A stretch of DNA of 51,018 nt from Candidatus Omnitrophota bacterium (lineage in GTDB: Bacteria; Omnitrophota; Omnitrophia; Omnitrophales; Aquincolibacteriaceae), in assembly GCA_022709525.1 (NCBI GenBank), contig JAKLIQ010000004.1:137260-188277 (forward strand), read 5' to 3'. The notes beneath the pieces are model-generated. The model searched no databases and was not told the origin of the DNA. It saw only the letters and a list, made by a program, of their open reading frames with translations. The translations under genes and the position numbers were made by a program. Shown here one piece after another: positions 18,148-27,225 of the stretch; positions within the stretch are counted from its first letter, which is position 1; every line of letters starts with the position of its first letter.

Positions 18148-19263
18148 ATGAAGATCGATATCCTTCACGCTACGGCCGGGGAAGGCCACCGGAAGATCGC
18201 TCTCGCGATCCAGGAAGGTTTCACCCGGCTTGGCCCCTCCACGCTTCAGCTCCGCACGCTTGACAGCCTGAAATATACGGACGATTTATTCCAAAAAACC
18301 TACACGCCCTTTTATTACTGGGCGGTGCGCCACGCCCCGAACCTCTGGGGCTGGTCCTATGACATTCTTGATCATGCCTGTGTTTACAAAACCCTTCGTC
18401 CGTTACGTTCCTTGACGAATTCCGCGCATACAAAACTTCTGCTTGAAGACGCCGTCAAAAATCAACCTGATGTCATTATTGCGACCCACTTCATGCCGCC
18501 CGAGATCCTTGGCCGCGCTAAATTGAAGGGCCTTATCCGCTCGAAAATTGTCACGGTCATTACGGATTTTTTCCCCCATACTTTTTGGGTCAACCCGGGA
18601 ACCGACCATTACTGGGTCATGGCCGAAGAAACCAAGCAAGAGCTTGTCAGGCGGGGCGTCCCTGAATCGATCATTACAGCGGGCGGCATTCCGGTCGCCG
18701 CGGCATTTAAACCTACAGGAAGAAAAATTGAGATCTTAAAAAAATACGGCCTCGAAGAAAACCGATTTACACTGCTTCTTACAAGCGGCAGCTTCGGACT
18801 GGGACCCCAGGAAGCGATCCTCGAAGAGCTGAAGGCGTTCAAGGATAAGGTCCAGTGCTTCGTCGTCTGCGCCAACAACAAAGAGCTCAAAGCGATCCTG
18901 GATGCCAAGACCTATCCTTATCCCGTGAAGATCTTCGGTTTTATCGATTTTATGCCGGACCTCATGGAGGCAAGCGATCTTATGGTGGCAAAATCCGGTG
19001 GGTCGACAACCTCGGAAGCCCTCGCTAAAGGCGTCGCCATGGCCGTCATGGAACCCATTCCGGGCCAGGAGACCCGCAATGCCAAACTGCTCAAATTACG
19101 CGACGCCGCGTTTTTTCTCAAAAAACCCGAAGAGATCCGCGGGATCGTTCAAACCATTCTCGAAGATCCGGCGACGCTTTCAAAAAAACGGGCGGCGATC
19201 GCCCAGCTTGCCAGGCCCAATGCCGCCGATGATCTTGTAAAAATGGTTTTAACGGACGGGTGA
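18148..19263 (+). CDS. MGDG-synthase-like glycosyltransferase (GT28-type, glycolipid)
   Basis: A GT-B enzyme of 371 residues related to monogalactosyl-diacylglycerol synthases, UgtP and MurG. The N-terminal ATAGEGHRKIALAI loop (about 8-21), the TDFFPHTFWV segment and the GGIPVAAAF turn define the MGDG_synth domain. The second half has LLTSGSFGLG, GFIDFMPDLMEASD and the donor-site KSGGSTTSEALAKG (about 284-297). Known members glycosylate diacylglycerol on the cytoplasmic membrane, giving glycolipids such as those replacing phospholipid under phosphate shortage; this use here is inference. It starts 6 bases after the phosphatase and its stop overlaps the following GTG. Confidence 0.85.
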   Translation: MKIDILHATAGEGHRKIALAIQEGFTRLGPSTLQLRTLDSLKYTDDLFQKTYTPFYYWAVRHAPNLWGWSYDILDHACVYKTLRPLRSLTNSAHTKLLLEDAVKNQPDVIIATHFMPPEILGRAKLKGLIRSKIVTVITDFFPHTFWVNPGTDHYWVMAEETKQELVRRGVPESIITAGGIPVAAAFKPTGRKIEILKKYGLEENRFTLLLTSGSFGLGPQEAILEELKAFKDKVQCFVVCANNKELKAILDAKTYPYPVKIFGFIDFMPDLMEASDLMVAKSGGSTTSEALAKGVAMAVMEPIPGQETRNAKLLKLRDAAFFLKKPEEIRGIVQTILEDPATLSKKRAAIAQLARPNAADDLVKMVLTDG

Positions 19264-19949
19264 CGCCGGTGAAAAAAGACGACTCTCTTTCATTTTTAAA
19301 GGCCCTCAAGGAAGACGGTGTGGAACATATCTATATGCCTGGAAAAGAAAAAAATGTTATCCGTTCTCAAGCTGATTCCAAGCCGGTAAAAGATGACATC
19401 CTCCGACTTCGTGATAAAGTTTTAAAATGCAGACTTTGCGCCGAGCTTGCCCGGACGCGTCAAAAAGTTGTTTTTGGAGCCGGAAATATCCATGCGAAAC
19501 TCGTTTTTGTCGGAGAAGCTCCGGGCGCGGATGAAGACCAGCAGGGATTGCCGTTCGTGGGACGCGCCGGTCAGCTTTTGACCAAGATCATTGAAGCGAT
19601 GGGTTTGTCGCGCGAGCAGGTTTTTATCTGCAATGTCCTGAAATGCCGGCCGCCCAACAACCGTCCGCCGGCGCCTGACGAAGTTGTCAACTGCAGACCC
19701 TATCTTAAGCGGCAGATCGAACTTATCCGGCCCAAAGTGATCGTGGCTTTGGGAAATCACGCGGCCAAAGCCCTGCTTCAAACGGAGCGGGGAATTTCGG
19801 AGATGCGCGGCACCTTTCAGGAATATGAGGGAATCCCTGTCATGTGCACCTATCATCCGGCTTATCTCTTGCGCAGCCCCGGAGAGAAACGCAAAGTCTG
19901 GGAAGACATGAAAAAGGTCATTCAACTCCTTGAAAGGTCCGAGGAGTGA
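19260..19949 (+). CDS. Family 4 uracil-DNA glycosylase (4Fe-4S)
   Basis: Removes uracil from DNA as the first step of base excision repair. The protein has 229 residues: a ~50-residue N-terminal lead, then the family 4 core. Four iron-sulfur cysteines are in place (C57, C60, C129, C145, the C-x2-C...C-x15-C pattern). Motif A is GEAPGADED (85-93) and the late motif is TYHPAYLLR. The GTG at 19260 overlaps the previous stop; another in-frame GTG at 19269 is equally possible. It overlaps priA by four bases (GTGA), linking repair with replication restart. The group is often annotated as phage SPO1 DNA polymerase-related protein. Confidence 0.9.
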   Translation: MTPVKKDDSLSFLKALKEDGVEHIYMPGKEKNVIRSQADSKPVKDDILRLRDKVLKCRLCAELARTRQKVVFGAGNIHAKLVFVGEAPGADEDQQGLPFVGRAGQLLTKIIEAMGLSREQVFICNVLKCRPPNNRPPAPDEVVNCRPYLKRQIELIRPKVIVALGNHAAKALLQTERGISEMRGTFQEYEGIPVMCTYHPAYLLRSPGEKRKVWEDMKKVIQLLERSEE

Positions 19950-22036
19950 GCGAAAAAGAGCTCCCCAAGCAGCTTTGCGCCGCGGTCGCAGTGCCGCTTC
20001 CGATCCCGACAGTTTTTACCTACCTTATTCCCGAAGAACTTCGCTCCAAAGCCGTTCCGGGCGTCCGCGCAACCGTTCCGTTCCGCAACACCGAAATCAC
20101 CGGCTACATCGTCACCGTAGAACCCTTTTCAAGCTCCGAGGTTGAAATGGGTTCCCGGCCCGTCAAAATAAAACCTCTCCTTACCATTCTTGATGATCAA
20201 CCCGTCCTGTCTTCGAAAATGCTCGAACTTACAAAATGGGTGGGGGAATATTACGGCTCAAGCTGGGGAGAGGCGATCGAGAATGCGCTTCCGCGATGGG
20301 TGAAATACGGAAAAAAAACCGAGAAATACATCGAAAAGGCCAAGGAAAAGAGCATCGTTCCTTCAGTCAATCCTGCGGAATACGATCTTACCGCCGAACA
20401 GAAGAAGGCGTTTGAAGTGATTAAAAAAGCACTGGATGGCGGAAGGCGGATGGCGGAAGACCCCGAGCAAGGCCCTCCATCCGCGCCCGTGTTGATCTAT
20501 GGCGTCACCGGAAGCGGAAAAAGCGAGCTCTACATCCGCACGATCTGCGAGGTCCTCCGGCGCAAACGTGCGGCGATCTGCCTTGTGCCCGAAATCGCTC
20601 TTACCGAACAACTGAAACGATTCTTTGCCGGGCATTTTGGGGATCAGCTCGAGATCCTCCATAGTAAAATGACGGACAGCGAACGGTTCCTCACCTGGAA
20701 ACGAATCGAAATGGGAATGTGCCGCGTCGTGCTTGGGCCGCGTTCCGCGGTTTTTGCGCCGGTCCAGGACCTTGGCCTCATCATCATGGATGAGGAACAC
20801 GAAGGGTCTTATAAACAGGAAACCGCGCCGCGTTATCATGCGCGCGAGGTCGCCGCTTGGCGTGCGCGGCAGGAACGCGCGCTTTTTTTAATGGGAACCG
20901 CCACGCCGTCCTTGGAAAGCATGGCGCTCGCCGAGCAGGGGAAGATCGGCCGCATTGATCTCACGCAGCGGATCGATCTTAAAGCTATGCCCAAGGTCGA
21001 AGTGATCGATCTTAAACGTTATGAAGGCGATAAGCGGCCGAGCCTCCTTTTTTCTCCGCCCCTTTTGCGCGAGATCGAAACCAACCTTAAGAACCGGGAA
21101 GGAACGATGCTGCTCCTGAATCGCCGCGGATTTTCGACTTCGATCCGTTGCTCCCAATGCGGCGAGGCCGAGAAATGCAAGCTCTGCCAGGTCGCGCTCA
21201 CGTTCCACCAAGAAAAAAATCTCCTGCTTTGCCATTACTGCAACTATCAGAGAAAGATCCCTCAGACCTGCAGCGAATGCGGCGCGCCGGTGCTCCGCTT
21301 CATGGGTTTTGGGACCGAAAAGATCGAAAGCGAGGTAGCGCGCCTTTTCCCGCATGCCCGCCTCGCCCGCATGGATGCCGACACAACGCAAAAAAAGGAA
21401 TCCCACGAACTGATCCTTGAACGCTTTCGTGAACAGAAGATCGATATCCTGATCGGGACCCAGATGATCGCTAAAGGTTTTGATTTTCCCCACGTCACGC
21501 TCGTGGGCGTTGTCCTGGCGGATATCGGCCTCCGGCTCCCTGACTTTCGTTCCGCCGAGCGCACCTTCCAACTCTTGACCCAGTTCGCCGGCAGGGCGGG
21601 CCGCGGGACCAAGCCCGGCCGCGTCATGATCCAGACCTGGATGCCGGAACATCCGAGTATCCGATTCGCTAAAGATCACGATTTCCTCAGCTTTTACCAT
21701 CACGAAAAAAAATGCCGCGAAGAATTCCATTATCCGCCTTTCCGGTCACTTGCAAATATCATCATCCGTTCCGGGGATGAAAAAAAGGCTTACATATTCG
21801 CGCGCGAACTCCGGGATACCCTGAAGAAAGAATTCCAGGACATACCGGGGATCGAGTTCGTGGGCCCTGCGCCGTTGCCTTTTTACAAGCTGCGAGGTCA
21901 TTTCCGGTGGCATGTGATGCTCAAGATCCCCAAAGAACTCGAGATCGGGCCGCGGCTCTACGCCCGCCTTTTGGGCCTTAAAAAGCCTTCCGGCGTTGCG
22001 TTTCAACTCGATGTGGACCCGTTAAGCATCCTGTAA
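19946..22036 (+). CDS. priA: Primosomal protein N', replication restart helicase PriA
   Basis: A 3'-to-5' superfamily 2 helicase that reloads the replisome at collapsed forks. The 696 residues begin with the DNA-binding domain (to about 110). Next come Walker A GVTGSGKS (186-193) and the DEEH box (282-285). Eight zinc-binding cysteines in C-x2-C pairs follow between about 402 and 447, and then helicase motifs IGTQMIAKGFDFP and QFAGRAGRG. The C-terminal domain ends at DVDPLSIL as usual. Translation starts at a GTG that overlaps the uracil-DNA glycosylase stop. Length and motifs are complete. Confidence 0.95.
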   Translation: MSEKELPKQLCAAVAVPLPIPTVFTYLIPEELRSKAVPGVRATVPFRNTEITGYIVTVEPFSSSEVEMGSRPVKIKPLLTILDDQPVLSSKMLELTKWVGEYYGSSWGEAIENALPRWVKYGKKTEKYIEKAKEKSIVPSVNPAEYDLTAEQKKAFEVIKKALDGGRRMAEDPEQGPPSAPVLIYGVTGSGKSELYIRTICEVLRRKRAAICLVPEIALTEQLKRFFAGHFGDQLEILHSKMTDSERFLTWKRIEMGMCRVVLGPRSAVFAPVQDLGLIIMDEEHEGSYKQETAPRYHAREVAAWRARQERALFLMGTATPSLESMALAEQGKIGRIDLTQRIDLKAMPKVEVIDLKRYEGDKRPSLLFSPPLLREIETNLKNREGTMLLLNRRGFSTSIRCSQCGEAEKCKLCQVALTFHQEKNLLLCHYCNYQRKIPQTCSECGAPVLRFMGFGTEKIESEVARLFPHARLARMDADTTQKKESHELILERFREQKIDILIGTQMIAKGFDFPHVTLVGVVLADIGLRLPDFRSAERTFQLLTQFAGRAGRGTKPGRVMIQTWMPEHPSIRFAKDHDFLSFYHHEKKCREEFHYPPFRSLANIIIRSGDEKKAYIFARELRDTLKKEFQDIPGIEFVGPAPLPFYKLRGHFRWHVMLKIPKELEIGPRLYARLLGLKKPSGVAFQLDVDPLSIL

Positions 22037-22052
22037 ATTTGTCGCGCTCCTA

Positions 22053-22061
22053 TGTTATAAT
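22053..22061 (+). promoter_or_regulatory. Extended -10 promoter for def-fmt
   Basis: TG at 22053-22054, one base, then TATAAT at 22056-22061: a perfect extended -10 element. No good -35 is seen 17 bases upstream (TGTAAA at best), which is usual for extended -10 promoters. A transcript would be expected to begin near 22067-22069, at the def ATG (22068), predicting a leaderless mRNA. The motif is visible; its activity is inferred. Confidence 0.6.
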
Positions 22062-22067
22062 TCGGCT

Positions 22068-22574
22068 ATGCCAAAACTTAAGATACGTACCTACCCGGAC
22101 CCTATCCTCAAGAAAAAAGCGGCACCGGTGACCGATTTCGGACCGGCCGCGCAAAAACTTTTCGATGATATGGTCGAGACCATGCATGTTTCCGACGGGG
22201 TCGGCCTTGCCGCGCCGCAGATCGGGATCTCCCAGCAGATCTTCATCGCGTGCCCCACCATGAAATTCGGAGAAGAGTTCGTCATGATCAATCCCGTGAT
22301 CGAAGAAAAATCCGGCGCGGCCGCGGGCCTGGAAGGGTGTTTGAGCGTGCCGGGCATCTCCGCCGAGATCATCCGCTATACAAAACTCACGCTGAGTTTC
22401 CAGGACCGCCACGGGAAAAAACACAATGGCTCTTTTGAAGGGTTTTTCGCACGCGTTATTCAGCATGAGATCGACCATCTGAACGGCCTGCTTCTGATCG
22501 ATCATTTCTCCGGAAAGAAACGCGAAGAACTTTTGGCTCAATACGCAAAAGTGAAAAACCCTCCTAAATTATGA
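22068..22574 (+). CDS. def: Peptide deformylase
   Basis: Removes the N-formyl group from new proteins in the cytoplasm with a metal ion, usually Fe2+. All three family motifs are intact: GVGLAAPQIG (44-53), EGCLS with metal ligand C91, and QHEIDH with H133, E134 (catalytic) and H137. The 168 residues are typical. There is no Shine-Dalgarno sequence before the ATG; instead an extended -10 promoter ends 7 bases upstream, so the mRNA may be leaderless. It overlaps fmt by ATGA, the common def-fmt pairing in which one gene adds and the other removes the formyl group. Confidence 0.95.
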   Translation: MPKLKIRTYPDPILKKKAAPVTDFGPAAQKLFDDMVETMHVSDGVGLAAPQIGISQQIFIACPTMKFGEEFVMINPVIEEKSGAAAGLEGCLSVPGISAEIIRYTKLTLSFQDRHGKKHNGSFEGFFARVIQHEIDHLNGLLLIDHFSGKKREELLAQYAKVKNPPKL

Positions 22575-23506
22575 AAATCGTCTTTTTCGGGTCCGACGCT
22601 TTCTCCATTAAGGCGCTTGAGGCCTGCCTGCATTCCGGAATGGAGGTCGTGCTCGTTGTGACGGTCCCTCCGAAAAAAAAGGGGCGGGGATTGAAGTTGG
22701 AGCCGAGTGAAATCTTTGGCTACTGTCAGGCCAAAAAGATCCCCGTCGTAGAATATACAACGCTTCGCGACGCCAAGGTCGCCCAGGAACTTCTGGCGTT
22801 GCGGCCGGACATCTTTGTGGTCGCTTCCTACGGAAAGATCATCCCGAACATCCTGCTGGAGATCCCGAAATACCGGCTCAACGTTCATCCGTCGCTCTTG
22901 CCGAAGTATCGCGGCGCGGCGCCCATCCACTGGCCCATTTTGAACGGGGACACGGAAACCGGCGTCAGCATCATCGATATCGCGGAAAAACTCGATGCCG
23001 GCGATATTTATTACCAGGAAAAGATCGCGATCGGACCCAAGGCTGATGCCGCGCAACTTGCTTCCGAATTAGCGCGCCTGTCCTACGGGATCCTCAAAAA
23101 GGTCCTGGACGAGGTCAAAAAGGGCCGGCTCTCCGGCGTCCCGCAGAATGAGAACGAAGCAACGCTTGCGCCTCAACTTTCCAAAGAGGACGGAAAGCTT
23201 TCGCTCGCCGAAATGAGCGCCGAAGAGATCGACCGCAAGGTCCGCGGGCTCCAGCCCTGGCCGGGGGCTTATTGCCTCATCGGGGACGAACGCCTCGCAA
23301 TACTTAAAGCCGAGCTGGGGGATCCCGCCTCCGATGCGAAATCGGGAACGGTCCTCACGGTCGCAAAAAGCGGCGGGATTGACGTTGCGACCGGGCGCGG
23401 CGTTCTCAAGATCCTCCTCGTCAAGCCGGAGGGAAAGAAAGCTATGAGCGCCGCCGATTTTATCCGCGGCAAGCATCTGGCTCCCGGCGCAGCGCTTTTG
23501 AGTTGA
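22571..23506 (+). CDS. fmt: Methionyl-tRNA formyltransferase
   Basis: Formylates initiator Met-tRNA with 10-formyltetrahydrofolate. The N-terminal catalytic domain shows FFGSDAFSIKAL at the start, YGKIIP, and NVHPSLLPKYRGAAPIHWPI (about 107-126) with the catalytic asparagine and histidine and the SLLPxYRG loop. The catalytic aspartate lies in GDTETGVSI (about 129-137). The C-terminal tRNA-binding domain begins near 205 (LSLAEMSAEEIDRKVRGLQPWPG pattern). The length of 311 is normal. Its ATG overlaps the def stop; 118 bases with a strong promoter separate it from gap. Confidence 0.95.
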   Translation: MKIVFFGSDAFSIKALEACLHSGMEVVLVVTVPPKKKGRGLKLEPSEIFGYCQAKKIPVVEYTTLRDAKVAQELLALRPDIFVVASYGKIIPNILLEIPKYRLNVHPSLLPKYRGAAPIHWPILNGDTETGVSIIDIAEKLDAGDIYYQEKIAIGPKADAAQLASELARLSYGILKKVLDEVKKGRLSGVPQNENEATLAPQLSKEDGKLSLAEMSAEEIDRKVRGLQPWPGAYCLIGDERLAILKAELGDPASDAKSGTVLTVAKSGGIDVATGRGVLKILLVKPEGKKAMSAADFIRGKHLAPGAALLS

Positions 23507-23522
23507 ACCTCCCTAGAATTCC

Positions 23523-23550
23523 TTGACACTCGGAACCGCACGCTTATAAT
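23523..23550 (+). promoter_or_regulatory. Consensus sigma-70 promoter for gap operon
   Basis: TTGACA at 23523-23528 and TATAAT at 23545-23550 are both perfect consensus hexamers, 16 bases apart. Transcription should start near 23557, giving a leader of about 68 bases that ends in AGGAGG (23612-23617), 7 bases before the gap ATG. This is the strongest promoter-like sequence in the window and would drive gap-pgk-tpiA-secG and perhaps genes beyond. Confidence 0.82.
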
Positions 23551-23564
23551 TGACCAAAATTTGA

Positions 23565-24698
<1,134 letters not shown>

Positions 24699-24721
24699 CT
24701 GCTTACAAAAAGGAACGTCCG

Positions 24722-25984
24722 ATGAAGAAAAAAACGGTTAGGGATATCGACGTTCAGGGAAAGCGCATTCTCATGCGCGTCGACTTTAACGTGCCGATGA
24801 AAGACGGCGTCGTACAGGATGACACCCGCATCAAAGCCGCGCTTCCCACGATCAAGTATGTCCTTGAACATGGCGCCAAAAGCCTGGTCCTCATGTCCCA
24901 CCTCGGCGATCCGAAAAAAGACACGCAGAAAGCCAGGGAAAAAGCCGAAAAGGACGGCAAGCCGTTCGATGAAAAAAAATACGTTGAAGGAAAACACAAA
25001 ATGGCGCCTGTGGCCGCATGCCTCGCCAAACTTTTAGGCAAGGAAGTGAAGCTCGCGCCGGCCTGCATGGGGCCCGAGACCGAGGCGATGGTGAAGGCCA
25101 TCCCGCAGGGCGGCATCCTGATGCTTGAGAACACCCGTTTTCACAAAGAAGAGACCTCTAAAGACGCGGCCGAACGCGAGAAAATGGCCAAAGCGCTCGC
25201 GCAATATGGCGATGTTTTTGTCAACGACGCCTTCGGATCCGCGCACCGGGCCCATGCTTCAACCGAGACGGTCGCAAAATATCTGCCCGCCGTCGCGGGA
25301 TTCCTGATGGAAAAAGAATTGGATTATTTACAAGACAAGGTCGTCGACAATCCCGCGAGGCCCTTTGTAGCCCTCATTGGCGGCGCCAAAGTTTCCTCCA
25401 AGATCGCGGTCCTGGAAAGTCTCCTCACCAAAGTCGACCGTTTGATCGTCGGCGGCGGCATGGCTTACACTTTTCTGAAAGCGAAAGGGCTTTCGGTCGG
25501 CTCCTCGCTCGTGGAAGACGACATGATCGAGACGGCGCGCCAGATCCTTCAAAAGGCCTATGAAACGCATATCTATATCTATCTCCCGATCGATCACATC
25601 GTGACCACGGAATTTTCCCCCGATGCGACACCCAAGCACGTCGCGCGCGGTAATATTGACGCCAACGAAATGGGTATGGACATCGGGCCCCTAACCATCG
25701 AAAAATTCAAAGGCGCGCTCAAAGGAGCGAAAACTGTTTTTTGGAACGGCCCGGTCGGGGTTTTTGAATTCCCGAAATTCGCGACCGGCACCATGGCGAT
25801 CGCAAAAGCCATCGCGGAACTACCGGACTGCGTGACCGTGATCGGAGGCGGGGATTCGGTCTCCGCGGTCAATAAATCCGGAGTCGCTTCGAAGATCTCC
25901 CATATTTCCACGGGCGGCGGCGCTTCGCTTGAGCTTGTGGAAGGCAAAGTGCTGCCCGGCGTGGCCGCACTTCTAGATAAATAG
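24722..25984 (+). CDS. pgk: Phosphoglycerate kinase
   Basis: Transfers phosphate between 1,3-bisphosphoglycerate and ADP. RVDFNVPM (19-26), R36, NTRFH with R139, AHRAH, GGAKVSSKIAVL, NGPVGVFE and the late GGGDSVSAV are present. At 420 residues it is 20-30 longer than most bacterial forms. The extra length sits after SHLG (59-62), in a lysine- and glutamate-rich segment to about residue 92, and the usual arginine of SHLGRP is D63 here. The ATG at 24722 follows AAGGA. An in-frame start 90 bases earlier would lie inside gap and adds non-family sequence. It lies between gap and tpiA. Confidence 0.95.
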   Translation: MKKKTVRDIDVQGKRILMRVDFNVPMKDGVVQDDTRIKAALPTIKYVLEHGAKSLVLMSHLGDPKKDTQKAREKAEKDGKPFDEKKYVEGKHKMAPVAACLAKLLGKEVKLAPACMGPETEAMVKAIPQGGILMLENTRFHKEETSKDAAEREKMAKALAQYGDVFVNDAFGSAHRAHASTETVAKYLPAVAGFLMEKELDYLQDKVVDNPARPFVALIGGAKVSSKIAVLESLLTKVDRLIVGGGMAYTFLKAKGLSVGSSLVEDDMIETARQILQKAYETHIYIYLPIDHIVTTEFSPDATPKHVARGNIDANEMGMDIGPLTIEKFKGALKGAKTVFWNGPVGVFEFPKFATGTMAIAKAIAELPDCVTVIGGGDSVSAVNKSGVASKISHISTGGGASLELVEGKVLPGVAALLDK

Positions 25985-26008
25985 CTTGAAAACAGAACGG
26001 ACCCCGTG

Positions 26009-26794
26009 ATGAAAAAAAGACCTTTAATTGCCGGAAACTGGAAAATGTACAAGACGGCCGCGGAAGCCGTCACGCTTGTCCAGACCATGAAAGCAGCCGC
26101 CCATCTTGTCTCCAATGTTGCGATCGTCATTTGTCCGCCTTTTACGGCCCTGAGCGAAGTCTCGAAGGTCCTTAAAGACACGGCCATCGAGCTCGGCGCG
26201 CAAAACATGTACTCGGCTCCGGAAGGGGCCTTTACAGGCGAGATCTCGCCTGTCATGCTCAAAGAAAGCGGGTGCCGCTACGTGATCTTGGGGCATTCCG
26301 AACGCCGTCAATATTTCAAGGAAGATGACATCCTGATCCACGAAAAAGTAAAGACCGCGCTCAAATACAGCATTATTCCGATCGTCTGCGTCGGAGAAAC
26401 GCTTGCGGAACGGGAGGCAAAAAAACATTTCGACGTGGTCAAAACACAGTTCGACGACTCGCTCGGCCGACTTGAAAAAGACGACATCGCAAAGGTCGTC
26501 ATTGCCTACGAACCCGTTTGGGCCATCGGTACCGGGAAGACCGCGACGCCGGACCAGGCCGAACAAATGCATTCTTATATCCGCCGGTTGCTCAACGAGA
26601 AATACGGGCAAGAGACCGGAAGCCGCATTTCGATCCTTTACGGCGGAAGCGTCAAGCCGGATAACACCAAGGCCTTGATGGAAAAGCCGAACATTGACGG
26701 CGCTTTGGTCGGCGGCGCGTCTCTTAAAGCGGAATCTTTCGCCCAGATCATCCAGGAAGCCCAGCAAACCTACGAATCGGGGAATCACTCATGA
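26009..26794 (+). CDS. tpiA: Triosephosphate isomerase
   Basis: Interconverts dihydroxyacetone phosphate and glyceraldehyde 3-phosphate. It is a 261-residue TIM barrel with every catalytic residue: N10 and K12 in AGNWKMY, H96 in ILGHSERR, and E168 in AYEPVWAIGTG, whose following residues form the mobile loop. ILYGGSVKPDN and the LVGGASL phosphate-binding loop follow. A GTG stands directly before the ATG at 26009, but the family begins at the ATG. The ribosome site is weak, and the gene follows pgk by 24 bases. Its stop overlaps secG by ATGA. Confidence 0.96.
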   Translation: MKKRPLIAGNWKMYKTAAEAVTLVQTMKAAAHLVSNVAIVICPPFTALSEVSKVLKDTAIELGAQNMYSAPEGAFTGEISPVMLKESGCRYVILGHSERRQYFKEDDILIHEKVKTALKYSIIPIVCVGETLAEREAKKHFDVVKTQFDDSLGRLEKDDIAKVVIAYEPVWAIGTGKTATPDQAEQMHSYIRRLLNEKYGQETGSRISILYGGSVKPDNTKALMEKPNIDGALVGGASLKAESFAQIIQEAQQTYESGNHS

Positions 26795-27192
26795 ATATTC
26801 TTGTCATCTGCATTCACGTTATTGTCTGCCTTGTCCTGATCATTGTGATCCTTCTCCAGGCGGGACGGGGACAAGGCCTCACCGGCTCAAGTTTTGGCGG
26901 CAATGTCCAGTCGCTTTTCGGCACAAAGGCGTCATCGTTTTTAACCAAAGCCACAAGTATTTGCGCGATCCTTTTTCTTTTTACCTGCATCGGGTTGAAC
27001 GTCCTGGAAGTTCAGAAGAGCCGTTCGCTTTTCAAGGCTCCCGGCACCCAAGCGCCGCTCGATGTGGAACAGATCAAGAAGGCGCTCGAAAAGGTCAAGA
27101 AAGTCGAAAAGGACGCCTCCCAAACGGCGAACAAACCCGCTGAGACCGCGGAAGCGGCAACGAACCAAGCTGCCGAAACCGCTAAGTCGTAA
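26791..27192 (+). CDS. secG: Protein translocase subunit SecG
   Basis: A small inner-membrane partner of SecYE in protein export. Of 133 residues, the first ~75 are the SecG domain. It has two helices (about 3-22 and 52-73) joined by the QAGRGQGLTGSSFGG loop, which is the family's most conserved stretch. The remaining ~55 residues form a charged, Lys/Glu/Ala-rich tail, probably disordered; such tails are common in longer SecG proteins. The ATG overlaps the tpiA stop. The gap-pgk-tpiA-secG order is widespread in bacteria. Confidence 0.92.
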   Translation: MNILVICIHVIVCLVLIIVILLQAGRGQGLTGSSFGGNVQSLFGTKASSFLTKATSICAILFLFTCIGLNVLEVQKSRSLFKAPGTQAPLDVEQIKKALEKVKKVEKDASQTANKPAETAEAATNQAAETAKS

Positions 27193-27225
27193 CGTCCGTC
27201 CGGTCCACCTTGGAGATCTAACGGG

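Noticed and set aside
23503-23512. TTGAACCTCC at the stop before the gap promoter, repeated at 41251-41260 before the recA promoter
   Set aside because: A shared 10-mer is expected many times by chance in 51 kb, and the distances to the -35 boxes differ (10 and 2 bases).
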